From the NCBI RefSeq assembly GCF_001618425.1, contig NZ_BDCU01000027.1, positions 62,001 to 126,000 on the forward strand: a stretch of 64,000 nucleotides of DNA, written 5' to 3'. The position numbers and the translations under genes were made by a program. Of this stretch, positions 24,737 through 33,387 are shown in pieces. Origin of the DNA: Nocardia fusca NBRC 14340. Its GTDB lineage: Bacteria > Actinomycetota > Actinomycetes > Mycobacteriales > Mycobacteriaceae. The stretch's first letter is position 1, and each line of letters starts with the position of its first letter. The notes under the pieces are model-generated. The model saw nothing but the letters and a program-made list of their open reading frames with translations, was not told the DNA's origin and did no database searches.

Positions 24737-25054
24737 ATGCTGTCTGCGAAGCGACTTGCCGCCGGCGCCGTCGTTGCCGGAGCGACTGCGGCCACTGTGC
24801 TCGCCGGTGGTGGCGTGGCCCAGGCCGACGTACCGGTGTGGCAGGCCAACTGTCACGTCTACAACGTCTTCAACACCGGCGGGATGGCCAATTGCGAGCT
24901 GCCGACCTGGCATCAGGTGAAACTCACCTGCGTCGCGTGGCCCGTCCCGTTCACCTACTGGAAGTACGGCCCGGTGCAGTACGGGCAGAACCAGTCCTGG
25001 GCCAGTTGCGACTCGTTCAACGCACTGACCAGGATCGAGGTTATCCAGGCCTGA
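24737..25054 (+). CDS. Small secreted protein with signal peptide
   Basis: A 105-residue exported protein. Residues 1-30 are a classical signal peptide: Lys/Arg start, an Ala/Val/Gly core, and the cleavage site in GGVAQADVP (after AQA). The mature part of about 76 residues has four Cys, which could form two disulfide bonds, and many Trp/Tyr (WHQVKLTC, WPVPFTYWKYGP), as in small beta-rich actinobacterial exoproteins. It is not recognised by name. AGGAGG six bases before the ATG fixes the start. The gene is monocistronic. Confidence 0.8.
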   Translation: MLSAKRLAAGAVVAGATAATVLAGGGVAQADVPVWQANCHVYNVFNTGGMANCELPTWHQVKLTCVAWPVPFTYWKYGPVQYGQNQSWASCDSFNALTRIEVIQA

Positions 25055-25240
25055 ATCGTGGACCGGTCTGCGGCACCCACTTCTCCGAGCACGCCGACCC
25101 CCGCTGCCGCAGCAGACGCTCCGAACCTACGACCGCTCCCCACCGAGTCTCCCGAGGGGGATCAGTAGCGGCGTCGGCAGCAGCGGGGCACCCGCTCAGC
25201 AAATCTCCGTGCAAGCGAGGGGTCGCCGGCCCGATCTGCT

Positions 25241-26245
25241 CTACCCGCCCGGGTATTCCGCGTGGATATCGCCACCGAACAATTTCCAGTAGAAGGCGTT
25301 CATCCGCGCGGCGGCAGGGGCGTGGCGGGTCAGGATCGAGGCCACGACCGGCGAGACGTCCTCCGGGATTTGTCCAGCTGCGCAACGGAGTACGTACTCG
25401 TTGCGAGCAACGGGGCCGCCGGCGATCGGCATCGGTATTCCACAGACGTCGGTCACCAGCCAGTTGACCAGTCGCATGGCGGCGTAAGAGGCGTCATGGG
25501 TGATATGGCGTTCGGCGAAGTCGCGTTCGGCCGGCGACAGATCGAAACGCGGTGAGGTAGCGAGCCCGAAGTCGGTGAGATAGATCCGCTGCCCGTCGGT
25601 GCGCATGTTACCGAAGTGGCCGTCCATATGCAGCAGCTGCCGATCGCCCAGGAATGCCACGATCTCCGAAAACTGCTGTTCGACCACGGCGGCCTTGCCT
25701 ACCGGGTTCTCGCGCAGCCAATCCGGCAACGGACGCGGGATGTATTCGCAGAACAGCACGAGGCTCGACGGTGCGGCGGCCAGTGCCTCGAGACGCGCAC
25801 GCACAGCTGAGCACCCGCCATATGCGGCGACCACAGTGTCGATGTCCGCGTGTTCGGCGGCGATCGGCGAGCGGCCGGGGAGAACCCGCCAGTGGTAGAG
25901 CATCGGGAACGAGTGCGTCTCGCCGGCCAGAACACCGTCGGTGACGAGGATGTTCGCGGCCAGCTCGCGCCATGCGTTGAAGCTCGGGCCACCGATGCCG
26001 TATTGGCAGGACACCGGCAGGCCGAACAGGTTCGCGGTGGAGCCCCGGTGCGCGAGTTCCCGATCGGTCAGCGGAATTCGCTTGGCGAACACCGGCACGC
26101 CGTCGACGTCGAGGACGGCCGAACCGCCGCCCACTCCCACGGCGTTCGACCGGCTCCTGTCCACTAGCGCGGCGAGTTCGATACCACTGCACGAGGACAG
26201 GAAAGCCGAGAGTTCCCGGTGACGGTCGCTCCTGGCAGTTGTCAT
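25241..26245 (-). CDS. Protein-kinase-like / aminoglycoside-phosphotransferase-like protein
   Basis: A 334-residue protein with a kinase-like fold. It has a glycine-rich loop (GVGGGSAVLDVDG), a Lys in VPVFAKRIPL (about residue 55), the catalytic loop H206-M-D208-G-H-F-G-N213 and the metal-binding D225-F-G. All ATP-binding and catalytic residues are therefore present, in an APH-like arrangement (HxDxxxxN). The target, protein or small molecule, is unknown. A GTG lies one codon before the chosen ATG. It is divergent by 86 bp from a zinc-ribbon protein gene. Confidence 0.7.
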   Translation of the reverse strand: MTTARSDRHRELSAFLSSCSGIELAALVDRSRSNAVGVGGGSAVLDVDGVPVFAKRIPLTDRELAHRGSTANLFGLPVSCQYGIGGPSFNAWRELAANILVTDGVLAGETHSFPMLYHWRVLPGRSPIAAEHADIDTVVAAYGGCSAVRARLEALAAAPSSLVLFCEYIPRPLPDWLRENPVGKAAVVEQQFSEIVAFLGDRQLLHMDGHFGNMRTDGQRIYLTDFGLATSPRFDLSPAERDFAERHITHDASYAAMRLVNWLVTDVCGIPMPIAGGPVARNEYVLRCAAGQIPEDVSPVVASILTRHAPAAARMNAFYWKLFGGDIHAEYPGG

Positions 26246-26331
26246 CACACAATCCTGTCACCGGCCGGCAGCTGATTACTTTCGAATTCGCATTCCGCCC
26301 AGGCGTATTCGGCTCGATTAGGCTGGCGGTC

Positions 26332-27216
26332 ATGAAACAGCCGGACCCGGGCTCTCCGTTGACGTTCGATGAAGCACTGCTGATCGCACGCGACCTGGCG
26401 CAGGATTCCCGCACTCTCACCCCCTACAGCCATCGAGGACTCGAGACTGCCCGCTACGGACGGGGTTTCGCTTTCCTGCAGACGATCGGCACCGACCGCG
26501 GCGATATGGACGGCTATGTCCTGGTGACCACGACCAGTTACGGCAGCGGGCTGCTATCGGTGGGCGGAAGCACCATCGACACGGTGATCGCCGAGCACCT
26601 GGCCCGAGCCGAACATGCCAACAGGGATATTCCCGACAGCGAGCTCTCGATGGCGCACCGCGTTGCGCTGGAGGCCTACGACCTGGGCCTCACGCGCATC
26701 AGCGAGATGCCCGGGCGCAGGAAAATCGGTGCCGCGACAGCCGACTATGCCGAGTTCATTCTCATCGCCCTGCGGCGCAGCGGCAACCGGGGCGATTCCG
26801 GGCGTACTATTCTCGCCCGCAATGATTTCCTGATGCAGAGTCCTGCCGCCGGGCGTCGATACACCCAACCCTGCCCGCGCTGCGCGCGGCCGGCGATCTT
26901 CCAGGAACGCTACCCACGCGCGGTCTGCGATCACTGCCGGAGCCGCACCACCGACCACACCGGGCGCCGGGTCACCGGTTTCAACACCCATTTAAGCGGC
27001 GGAATGATCGCTTACTACACCGACACGCTCGGGGACTCGGACGGGTCGGACTCCCACAAGGAAGCATGCGTCGAGGTGACCCGAACCGGTGTGTGCTTTG
27101 TCGACGGGCAGCCCGCGACCATGCAGGAGGCACACTTCGGTGGAATCGTCGTCCAGATGGCGTCCGACTACCGGCCACGTCGGAGATGGCTCGGTAGGGG
27201 TCTTCGCAATCGCTGA
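26332..27216 (+). CDS. Hypothetical protein with a C-terminal zinc ribbon
   Basis: A 294-residue protein that I do not recognise by name. The N-terminal 190 residues are mixed alpha/beta without a known motif. Then C-P-R-C and, 15 residues on, C-D-H-C make a four-Cys zinc ribbon (about residues 182-205), followed by a domain with FNTHLSGGMIAYYTD and a motif ending AHFGGIVVQ. A TAGGCT -10-like hexamer lies eight bases before the ATG, which suggests a leaderless transcript. The divergent kinase-like gene may be a functional partner, but there is no direct evidence. Confidence 0.65.
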   Translation: MKQPDPGSPLTFDEALLIARDLAQDSRTLTPYSHRGLETARYGRGFAFLQTIGTDRGDMDGYVLVTTTSYGSGLLSVGGSTIDTVIAEHLARAEHANRDIPDSELSMAHRVALEAYDLGLTRISEMPGRRKIGAATADYAEFILIALRRSGNRGDSGRTILARNDFLMQSPAAGRRYTQPCPRCARPAIFQERYPRAVCDHCRSRTTDHTGRRVTGFNTHLSGGMIAYYTDTLGDSDGSDSHKEACVEVTRTGVCFVDGQPATMQEAHFGGIVVQMASDYRPRRRWLGRGLRNR

Positions 27217-27442
27217 CCAGCCACCACGCACGGGTTCGGCGGCAATACGACATCGCGACGGAGAATCGACCGGTAACAGGCGCCACCGAGTGGCCGAATA
27301 TTTCTCCAGCGCACATCCAATTGGTGACGGAGTGGTCCGAACTCACCTGATCGGATTTCTGCGGGCAGCTGTGTGCGAGCTCGGTGCCTCCCGTGCTGTG
27401 TCCAGCGTCTGACCACTGCCGCCGACCCGAGACACCGCGCTC

Positions 27443-28087
27443 TCACTCGCCGCGGTTCCTGTTCCACAGCTGGTGCGTCAGACCGCTGGATGTGCTGATG
27501 GATTCGACACTGAACCGCTCTTCCAGGCCGGTGAGGTGATCCCAGATCCGGACACCGGCACCGAGCACGATCGGAATGATCGATATGTGCAGAAAATCGA
27601 TGAGATCGGCCTGGAGGAACTCGCTCACGGTGGACGGCCCGCCGCCGATCCGGACGTCCAACCCGCCGGCCGCGTCTTGCGCCAAGCGAAGCGCCTCCTG
27701 CGGCGAGGCGTCCACGAAGCGGAAACTGGTGCCGTTGTCGAACTCGAGTGTTTCGTGCGGGTAATGGGTCAGAACGAAGACCGGGGTGCGGAAGGGCGGC
27801 GCATCTCCCCACCACCCATGCCAGCCGTCGTCCGGCCATTCGCCCGCCTGCGGGCCGAACTTGCGACGACCCATGACCTCCGCCCCGACACCCTGGCCCC
27901 ACAGACTGAACATGGCGCGGTCCACGGTCACCGGTTCGTCGATTCCGTGAATGCCGTGGATGACGCGTCCGTCGAATTTGCCGAAGAGCGCCGCCGCTCC
28001 GCCGATCGGCGCTTCGAACGTCACGTGATCACCGGCGGCATACCCGTCCGAGGAGACGAACAGGTTGTGGACTCGCGTCCGGGACAT
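27443..28087 (-). CDS. Dihydrofolate reductase / RibD C-terminal family protein
   Basis: A 214-residue DHFR-fold reductase of the RibD_C family. Signature parts: an N-terminal strand NLFVSSDGYAAG, the nucleotide-binding segment MGRRKFGP, FVLTHYPHETLEF, the glycine motif VRIGGGPSTVSEFLQADLIDFLHIS and PIVLGAG. These small NADPH-dependent reductases are abundant in soil actinobacteria and rarely have a known substrate; they are not the folate enzyme. It is divergent from an HxlR regulator over a perfect inverted repeat. Confidence 0.87.
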   Translation of the reverse strand: MSRTRVHNLFVSSDGYAAGDHVTFEAPIGGAAALFGKFDGRVIHGIHGIDEPVTVDRAMFSLWGQGVGAEVMGRRKFGPQAGEWPDDGWHGWWGDAPPFRTPVFVLTHYPHETLEFDNGTSFRFVDASPQEALRLAQDAAGGLDVRIGGGPSTVSEFLQADLIDFLHISIIPIVLGAGVRIWDHLTGLEERFSVESISTSSGLTHQLWNRNRGE

Positions 28088-28117
28088 AATGGCTCCAATA
28101 CAGGTGGTTGCAAAATA

Positions 28118-28148
28118 AAATCACTCACACCGTAGCGTAGAGTGATTT
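28118..28148. promoter_or_regulatory. HxlR operator: perfect 9-bp inverted repeat
   Basis: AAATCACTC (28118-28126) and GAGTGATTT (28140-28148) are exact complements around a 13-bp centre, in the gap between the divergent reductase and HxlR genes. A further AATCACTT half-site lies at about 28157-28164, next to the HxlR ribosome site. The AT-rich arms stand out from the GC-rich surroundings. Confidence 0.6.
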
Positions 28149-28174
28149 CAGTCTGCAATCACTTCGGAGGTCAG

Positions 28175-28726
28175 ATGGCGAGAGGACAGCCCCGATCCGG
28201 GTGCGCGATCAATGCGGCGGTCGAGGTGCTGGGCGACGCCTGGAGCCTCATCGTGCTTCGCGACATCGTTTTCGGCGGCCGCCGACACTTCCGCGAGCTC
28301 CTGACGCGCAGCGACGAAGGCATCGCGTCGAACATCCTCGCCAACCGCCTCCGAACCCTGGTCGAGGAGGGCCTGCTTTCTCGTGACGATGCGACGCGGG
28401 GGCAGCGGGCGACGTATTCACTCACCGAGGCAGGGATTCGGACGGTTCCGGTGATGGTGGCCCTCGGGACCTGGGGCATGAATCATCGACCCACGTCACC
28501 CGCATTGAGCGTGCGCGCTCGCATCCTGGCCGAGTCCCCGGACCTCGTCGACGACCTCATCGACGAACTCCGCGAGATTCACCTCGGCATTCCGCGACCC
28601 GCCCCCGAACGCCCTCTCGCGTCCGAACGACTGCAGCAGGCGTTCGAGGCCGCCACGGAGAAAGCCGGGGCATGGTCCAGTGACAGCGACGCGCACGAAC
28701 CGGCAACCTCGAACGCCGACGTCTGA
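28175..28726 (+). CDS. HxlR family winged-helix regulator
   Basis: A 183-residue regulator. It has the HxlR start with Cys (SGCAINAAVEVLGDAWSLIVLRD), then FGGRRHFRELL, ASNILANRLRTLVEEGLL and the wing TRGQRATYSLTEAG. The Cys near the N-terminus can act as an electrophile or oxidant sensor in this family. The C-terminal 70 residues extend beyond the basic fold. GGAGG six bases before the ATG fixes the start. It probably controls itself and the divergent DHFR-like reductase. Confidence 0.88.
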   Translation: MARGQPRSGCAINAAVEVLGDAWSLIVLRDIVFGGRRHFRELLTRSDEGIASNILANRLRTLVEEGLLSRDDATRGQRATYSLTEAGIRTVPVMVALGTWGMNHRPTSPALSVRARILAESPDLVDDLIDELREIHLGIPRPAPERPLASERLQQAFEAATEKAGAWSSDSDAHEPATSNADV

Positions 28727-28783
28727 ACCTTCGTGCGTCCCAACGCCTTCACAAGGAGGCCCTGGGGTCGAACCGAAAAGCGA

Positions 28784-29863
28784 CTACACGTTGAAGCGGA
28801 ACTCGACTACGTCGCCGTCGGCCATGACGTAGTCCTTGCCCTCCATCCGAACCTTGCCCGCCGCCTTCGCCGCGGCCATCGATCCCGCCTCGACCAGGTC
28901 GTCGAACGCCACCACTTCGGCCTTGATGAACCCGCGTTCGAAGTCGGTGTGGATGACCCCGGCCGCCTTCGGCGCGGTGTCGCCCTGGTGGATCGTCCAC
29001 GCCCGGGCCTCTTTCGGGCCGGCGGTGAGGTAGGTCTGCAATCCGAGGGTGTGGAAACCGGCGCGGGCCAGGGCGTGCAGGCCGGGTTCGGTCTGGCCGA
29101 TGGATTCCAGTAGTTCCGTCGCGGATTCCTCGTCGAGTTCGAGGAGTTCGGATTCGACCTTGGCGTCCAGGAACACCGAATCCGCCGGGGCCACGGAGGC
29201 TTTCAGTTCGGCGACCTTGGCTTCGTCGCTGAGCACCGATTCGTCGGCGTTGAAGACGTACAGGAAGGGCTTGGTGGTGAGCAGGGACAGCTCTTTGAGC
29301 AGGTCGCCGTCGATCTCCTTCGCGGCGTGGAACAAGGTCCGGCCGCTGTTGAGGATTTCCTGGGCCTGCTTGGCGGCGTCGGCGTAGGGTTTGCGGTCCT
29401 TTTTGACCTTGGCTTCCTTCTCCAGGCGGACGACGGCCTTTTCGAGGGTCTGCAGGTCGGCGAGGATCAGTTCGGTTTCGATGACCTCGATATCGGAGGC
29501 CGGGTTCACCTGGCCGTCCACGTGCACCACATCGTCGTCGGCGAAGACACGGACGACCTGACAGATGGCGTCGGCTTCGCGGATGTTGGCCAGGAATTTG
29601 TTGCCGAGGCCGGCGCCCTCGGAGGCGCCCTTCACGATGCCGGCGATATCGACGAAGGAGACCGTCGCGGGGACCGTGCGGGCGGAGTCGAAGATCTCGG
29701 CGAGCTTGTCCAGGCGGGGGTCGGGCAGCGGAACCACGCCGACATTGGGCTCGATGGTCGCGAACGGGTAGTTCGCGGCGAGCACGTCGTTGCGGGTCAG
29801 CGCGTTGAACAGCGTCGATTTTCCGACGTTGGGCAGGCCGACGATTCCGAGGGTGAGACTCAC
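28784..29863 (-). CDS. ychF: Redox-regulated ATPase YchF (OLA1/Obg-related)
   Basis: A 359-residue P-loop ATPase of the Obg family that binds ribosomes and responds to oxidative stress. G1 is GLPNVGKST, G3 is DIAGIVKGASEGAGLGNKFL, and the G4 motif is NADE in place of NKxD, which is why the protein prefers ATP to GTP. The C-terminal TGS domain ends in the family sequence MEGKDYVMADGDVVEFRF. It is in the operon with the MpaB-type oxygenase gene, 12 bp upstream. From memory it corresponds to Rv1112. A decayed copy of its 3' end lies near 23 kb. Confidence 0.97.
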   Translation of the reverse strand: MSLTLGIVGLPNVGKSTLFNALTRNDVLAANYPFATIEPNVGVVPLPDPRLDKLAEIFDSARTVPATVSFVDIAGIVKGASEGAGLGNKFLANIREADAICQVVRVFADDDVVHVDGQVNPASDIEVIETELILADLQTLEKAVVRLEKEAKVKKDRKPYADAAKQAQEILNSGRTLFHAAKEIDGDLLKELSLLTTKPFLYVFNADESVLSDEAKVAELKASVAPADSVFLDAKVESELLELDEESATELLESIGQTEPGLHALARAGFHTLGLQTYLTAGPKEARAWTIHQGDTAPKAAGVIHTDFERGFIKAEVVAFDDLVEAGSMAAAKAAGKVRMEGKDYVMADGDVVEFRFNV

Positions 29864-29875
29864 GAGGACAGCAGT

Positions 29876-30634
29876 CTACGCGGGTGGGCGCCGAGGGTGG
29901 CGGTCGGCCGGGACGTGCGCGCGGGCGCCCGCGCGGAGGGCGGCGGAGAAGGCGGCGAACTCCATGCGGTCGCCGGACTGCTCGGTGATGTCGAGGAGTT
30001 CGGCGGCGCGTTCGTGCTGGACGGCGCGGACGGCGAAACCGGGGACGACGCCGAGCGCCCACCACGGTGGGTTCAGGGCCTGTTCGGCCAGGCTGTCGGC
30101 GGCTTGGGTGCGGTGGAGCCGGGTGAGGGCGTCGGTGAAGTACTCGGTGAACTCGGGCCAACTGCCGGGGAGAGGCCGGGTGGAGATGCCGTAGAGGCGG
30201 TACCAGTCGCAGCAGTCCTGATAGAGGTGCTCGCGGGCGGCGGGGGTGAGAGGGCGGACGTAGATCTCGACGGCAGTGACGAGGGTGTCGACGTAGGTGG
30301 CGTGCTGGAAGTGGAACAGCTCGGGGGTCAGGGCGTGATAGCGGGCGCCGGTGTGGTCGCGACCCTTGACATGCTCGTGGGCGTAGCGGATGACACGGGC
30401 GGGATCGGGGTGGCCGTGGCAGGCCAGACCGATCATGCGGTCGACCGTGCGTTTCTTGTGCGCCCACAGACCGGTGTGGACATGTTCGGTGAACGAGGCG
30501 GCGATGGCGGGGTGCAGGATCTGCAGGGCGACGGCGCGGGGCAGGGTCAGCAGGAAGCGGCGGTCAGGAAGATATCTGCGCAGCAGGGAGTGGTGGGCGA
30601 TTTCCCGCTTTGCCGGCGCCGGCGACCTCGTCAT
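29876..30634 (-). CDS. MpaB family (DUF2236) oxygenase-like protein
   Basis: A 252-residue protein of the MpaB/rubber-oxygenase (Lcp-like) family. Conserved features are the R-R-x-L-L-T-L-P-R-A-V-A-L-Q-I-L-H-P-A-I-A stretch and the histidines in ASFTEHVHTGLWAH and HFQHATYVDTL that in relatives hold a b-type heme. Activities in this family include quinone and latex oxidation; here unknown. The ATG with GAGGG eight bases upstream is preferred to one 23 codons earlier. It is followed 12 bp later by ychF. Confidence 0.82.
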   Translation of the reverse strand: MTRSPAPAKREIAHHSLLRRYLPDRRFLLTLPRAVALQILHPAIAASFTEHVHTGLWAHKKRTVDRMIGLACHGHPDPARVIRYAHEHVKGRDHTGARYHALTPELFHFQHATYVDTLVTAVEIYVRPLTPAAREHLYQDCCDWYRLYGISTRPLPGSWPEFTEYFTDALTRLHRTQAADSLAEQALNPPWWALGVVPGFAVRAVQHERAAELLDITEQSGDRMEFAAFSAALRAGARAHVPADRHPRRPPA

Positions 30635-30876
30635 TGCGCAATCCCTCGACCGATTCCGGAATCCCGGACGTCTGATAGTAAGATACCATTTTTCTCTCAT
30701 CATGCCAGCCTGCCGTGTCGCTGATCCCCGCCCTGACGCGACCGGGTCATCTGGGCCGAGACGGCGCGGTGCCGCTGCGCCGGTCGCGAGAACCCACGCC
30801 GAAGCAGGCAGCTTTCACGGTCGGCGCCCGCTCGGACTCGGGCTGCCCACGTCCGCAACGGCGTACCGTGACTCCC

Positions 30877-31719
30877 ATGGAGCCGACCTCCCAGGTGGTG
30901 ACGGCGCAACCGGCGCCCGCCCTGGCCGCCTTCATCGACCGGTACATCGGATACCGCATGACCGGGTACGAGGCGGGTCTGCACCGTGGGCTGCCCTCGC
31001 GGCATATGACGTTCATCGTGGCCATCGGACCCGCCATCGATGTGATCGGCCAGACCGATGCCCGCCAGTCGCCGGACGACTACCGCTGCGTGCTCAGCGG
31101 ACTCCAGGACCGTCCGGCGCTGATCGCCCACGACGGCACCCAGGAAGGGGTGGCGATCGAGCTCACCCCACTGGGCAGCCGGGCCCTGTTCGGGCTGCCC
31201 GCGGCGGAACTGTGGAGTACCTCGATCGAGTTCGCCGACCTCATCGGCGCGCCGGGTCGGCAGCTGTGGGAGGAACTCCAGGAGCGGCCGGGATGGCCGC
31301 AGCGGTTCGAAGCGTGCGACCGGGTACTCACGCGGCTGCTGGTGCCCGAGCGGGCGGTGGGGCCGGAACTGAGCTGGGCGTGGCGGGCTGTGACGGGTTC
31401 ACACGGGACGTTGGGGGTCGAATCGCTCGCCGAACGTATCGGCTGGAGCCGCCAGTACCTCACCAAACGTTTCACCGGCGAGTTCGGGCTGAGCCCGAAG
31501 GTGGCGGGGCGGGTCGCGCGCTTCGAGCGGGCCAAACACATGCTGCTGCACACGCCGTCGTTTGTCTCGATCGCCCAGGTCGCGGCCACCTGCGGCTACT
31601 ACGACCAGCCGCATCTCAACCGGGAGTTCGCCCGGCTGGCCGGATGCAGCCCCACGCAGTGGCTGGCCGAGGAGATTCCATCCATCCAAGACCCGGAGAT
31701 GGCCGGCGGACCAGGCTGA
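30877..31719 (+). CDS. AraC family regulator
   Basis: A 280-residue regulator. The C-terminal double helix-turn-helix is clear, with LGVESLAERIGWSRQYLTKRF as the first and VSIAQVAATCGYYDQPHLNREF as the second, plus the final AGCSPTQW. The N-terminal half (RYIGYRMTGYEAGLHRGLPS) matches the type that senses small ligands through a beta barrel. A TACCGT hexamer at 30864-30869 lies eight bases before the ATG, so the transcript may be leaderless. A VOC gene follows 4 bp after the stop and is probably its target. Confidence 0.88.
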   Translation: MEPTSQVVTAQPAPALAAFIDRYIGYRMTGYEAGLHRGLPSRHMTFIVAIGPAIDVIGQTDARQSPDDYRCVLSGLQDRPALIAHDGTQEGVAIELTPLGSRALFGLPAAELWSTSIEFADLIGAPGRQLWEELQERPGWPQRFEACDRVLTRLLVPERAVGPELSWAWRAVTGSHGTLGVESLAERIGWSRQYLTKRFTGEFGLSPKVAGRVARFERAKHMLLHTPSFVSIAQVAATCGYYDQPHLNREFARLAGCSPTQWLAEEIPSIQDPEMAGGPG

Positions 31720-31723
31720 AACC

Positions 31724-32152
31724 ATGACCGCAACCGAGAACACCACCACGACCACCACCCCCGCACCGGCCGTCTGGCCGTGCCTGGCCTTCACCGACGC
31801 CCGCGGCACCGCCGACTTCCTGGTCCGGGCGTTCGGCTTCGAACTGACCGCGATGTACGCCCGCGAAGGCGACCCGTCGGTGATCGAACACGCCGAAATG
31901 CGCTGGCCGGAAGGCGGCGGGATCATGTTCGGCACCGCGAACAAGGGCGGCGGGCTGCCGGAGCGGCGCACACCGGGCACCGAATCGATCTATGTGGTCT
32001 GCGCCGACCCGGACGCGCTGTACGAGCGAGCCACCACGGCCGGCGCGGAAACCGTCGCCGGGCTGAAGGACGAGGACTACGGGTCGCGCGGGTTCACGGT
32101 CGCCGATCCGGAGGGCAACTACTGGAGCTTCGGAACCTATCGAGGGCAGTGA
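31724..32152 (+). CDS. VOC family protein (glyoxalase-like)
   Basis: A 142-residue VOC-fold protein. It begins with a low-complexity Thr-rich tail (residues 3-13), then WPCLAFTDARGTADFLVRAFG, and ends with DEDYGSRGFTVADPEGNYWSFG, which is characteristic of the PhnB/glyoxalase-like group annotated as bleomycin-resistance-like. It is co-transcribed with the AraC gene. Substrate unknown. Confidence 0.85.
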   Translation: MTATENTTTTTTPAPAVWPCLAFTDARGTADFLVRAFGFELTAMYAREGDPSVIEHAEMRWPEGGGIMFGTANKGGGLPERRTPGTESIYVVCADPDALYERATTAGAETVAGLKDEDYGSRGFTVADPEGNYWSFGTYRGQ

Positions 32153-32264
32153 ACCGCGTGGCAGCGCTGGATCGAGGGCGGCACATGGTTCGCTGATCCC
32201 GGTCGCCGCGGTGGTGTCGAGCCCTGCCGCGGCGCCTTTCCGAAGCCGACCATGCCGTCGTGGC

Positions 32265-32295
32265 TTGACCTTCGGGTTGCTCGAAGCCCGATGAT
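32265..32295 (+). promoter_or_regulatory. MerR-type autoregulatory promoter, leaderless
   Basis: -35 TTGACC (32265-32270) and -10-like GATGAT (32290-32295) are separated by 19 bp. Inside the spacer TCGGG (32272-32276) and CCCGA (32287-32291) are inverted, with an inner pairing CTTCG/CGAAG. The GTG start of the MerR-clamp gene begins six bases after the -10, so transcription and translation start together. Confidence 0.5.
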
Positions 32296-32301
32296 GGGCG
32301 C

Positions 32302-33387
32302 GTGCCCGAATCCGACCTGATCACCATCGGCGCGTTCGCCCGCTCGTGCGGTATCACGGCCAGTGCGCTGCGCTTCTACGACGACTCCGGCCTGCTGTCA
32401 CCGGCCGGGGTCGACGCGGCCACCGGATACCGCTACTACGCACCCGCCCAGGTCGAGCGGGCGGTGACGATCCGCCGCCTCCGCGCCATCGATATGCCGC
32501 TCGACGAGATCGCCCGCGTGCTCGCGACCGACCCGCACACCGCGGCCCGGCTCATCGACGACCATGTGGCGGGGTTGCTCCAGCGGTCCCAGCAGGCACG
32601 ACGGACCGCCGAAGTGGTCAAGGCCGCTCTCGGCGAACCCTCCGGCTGGTGGGTGGCGACCGTCCGCGGCCCGGTGCTGGCGGCGGCGGTCGAGCAGATA
32701 CTCGCCGCCACCGGCACCGACTCCGACCTGCCGGTTCTGGCCGGCGTGCGACTCGAGGCGACACCCGAATCGCTCACTCTCACCGCCACCGACCGCTACC
32801 GGCTGTCCACCCGCACACTGGTTCCCGAACAGCCCGGATCGGCCGAGTGGGCCGCCACGGTCGACGGTGCCGACCTGAGTGCGGCGCTGCCGGAGATCCG
32901 CGGCGCCCACTCGATCGATATCGAAGCCGGCGAACACAGCGTCCGGTTCCGATCCACCGACGGCGCCGTACGCACCTGCCGGACGCTGGCCGAACCCTTC
33001 CCCGACCACCGCGGGCTGCTGGCCGCGCTGCCGGCGGCACCCACCCACGCCGTGGTCGCCAAACACGACCTGATGCGCGCGCTGGAACAGCAGCGCGGCC
33101 GCTACCTGCGTCTAAGGACCGCGGCGGGCACTCTCACCGTCTCGGGTACCGGAGGCGAGCCGCCGACCGAACTGGCCGCGCGGATCACCGGCCCGGACAG
33201 CGAACTCGTCTTCGGGTTCACCACCCTGCACCCGGCCGTCGCCACCGCCATCGGACCCGATGTCCGGCTGGATATCGGCGGCCGCACCGATCCGATGGTC
33301 GTCCGGTCCGCGGACAACGGCGACCTCACCACCCTGGCCATGCCGGCCGACCCCGCAGTTGTCGACGAGAACGGATCCCCCGGATGA
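32302..33387 (+). CDS. MerR family regulator fused to DNA polymerase III beta-clamp-like domains
   Basis: A 361-residue fusion. Residues 1-75 are a MerR winged helix (ITIGAFARSCGITASALRFY, then GYRYYAPAQVERAVTI and LRAIDMPLDEIARVLA), and 80-115 a dimerisation helix. From about residue 120 to the end it resembles domains 2 and 3 of the sliding clamp DnaN: DLPVLAGVRLEA and LTATDRYRLSTRTL match clamp domain 2, and EPFPDHRGLL and the end LTTLAMPADPAVV match clamp domain 3. Domain 1 of the clamp is replaced by the MerR part. It may sense DNA or replication proteins, or use the clamp fold to dimerise; this is inference. It is coupled to the next gene by ATGA. Confidence 0.8.
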   Translation: MPESDLITIGAFARSCGITASALRFYDDSGLLSPAGVDAATGYRYYAPAQVERAVTIRRLRAIDMPLDEIARVLATDPHTAARLIDDHVAGLLQRSQQARRTAEVVKAALGEPSGWWVATVRGPVLAAAVEQILAATGTDSDLPVLAGVRLEATPESLTLTATDRYRLSTRTLVPEQPGSAEWAATVDGADLSAALPEIRGAHSIDIEAGEHSVRFRSTDGAVRTCRTLAEPFPDHRGLLAALPAAPTHAVVAKHDLMRALEQQRGRYLRLRTAAGTLTVSGTGGEPPTELAARITGPDSELVFGFTTLHPAVATAIGPDVRLDIGGRTDPMVVRSADNGDLTTLAMPADPAVVDENGSPG

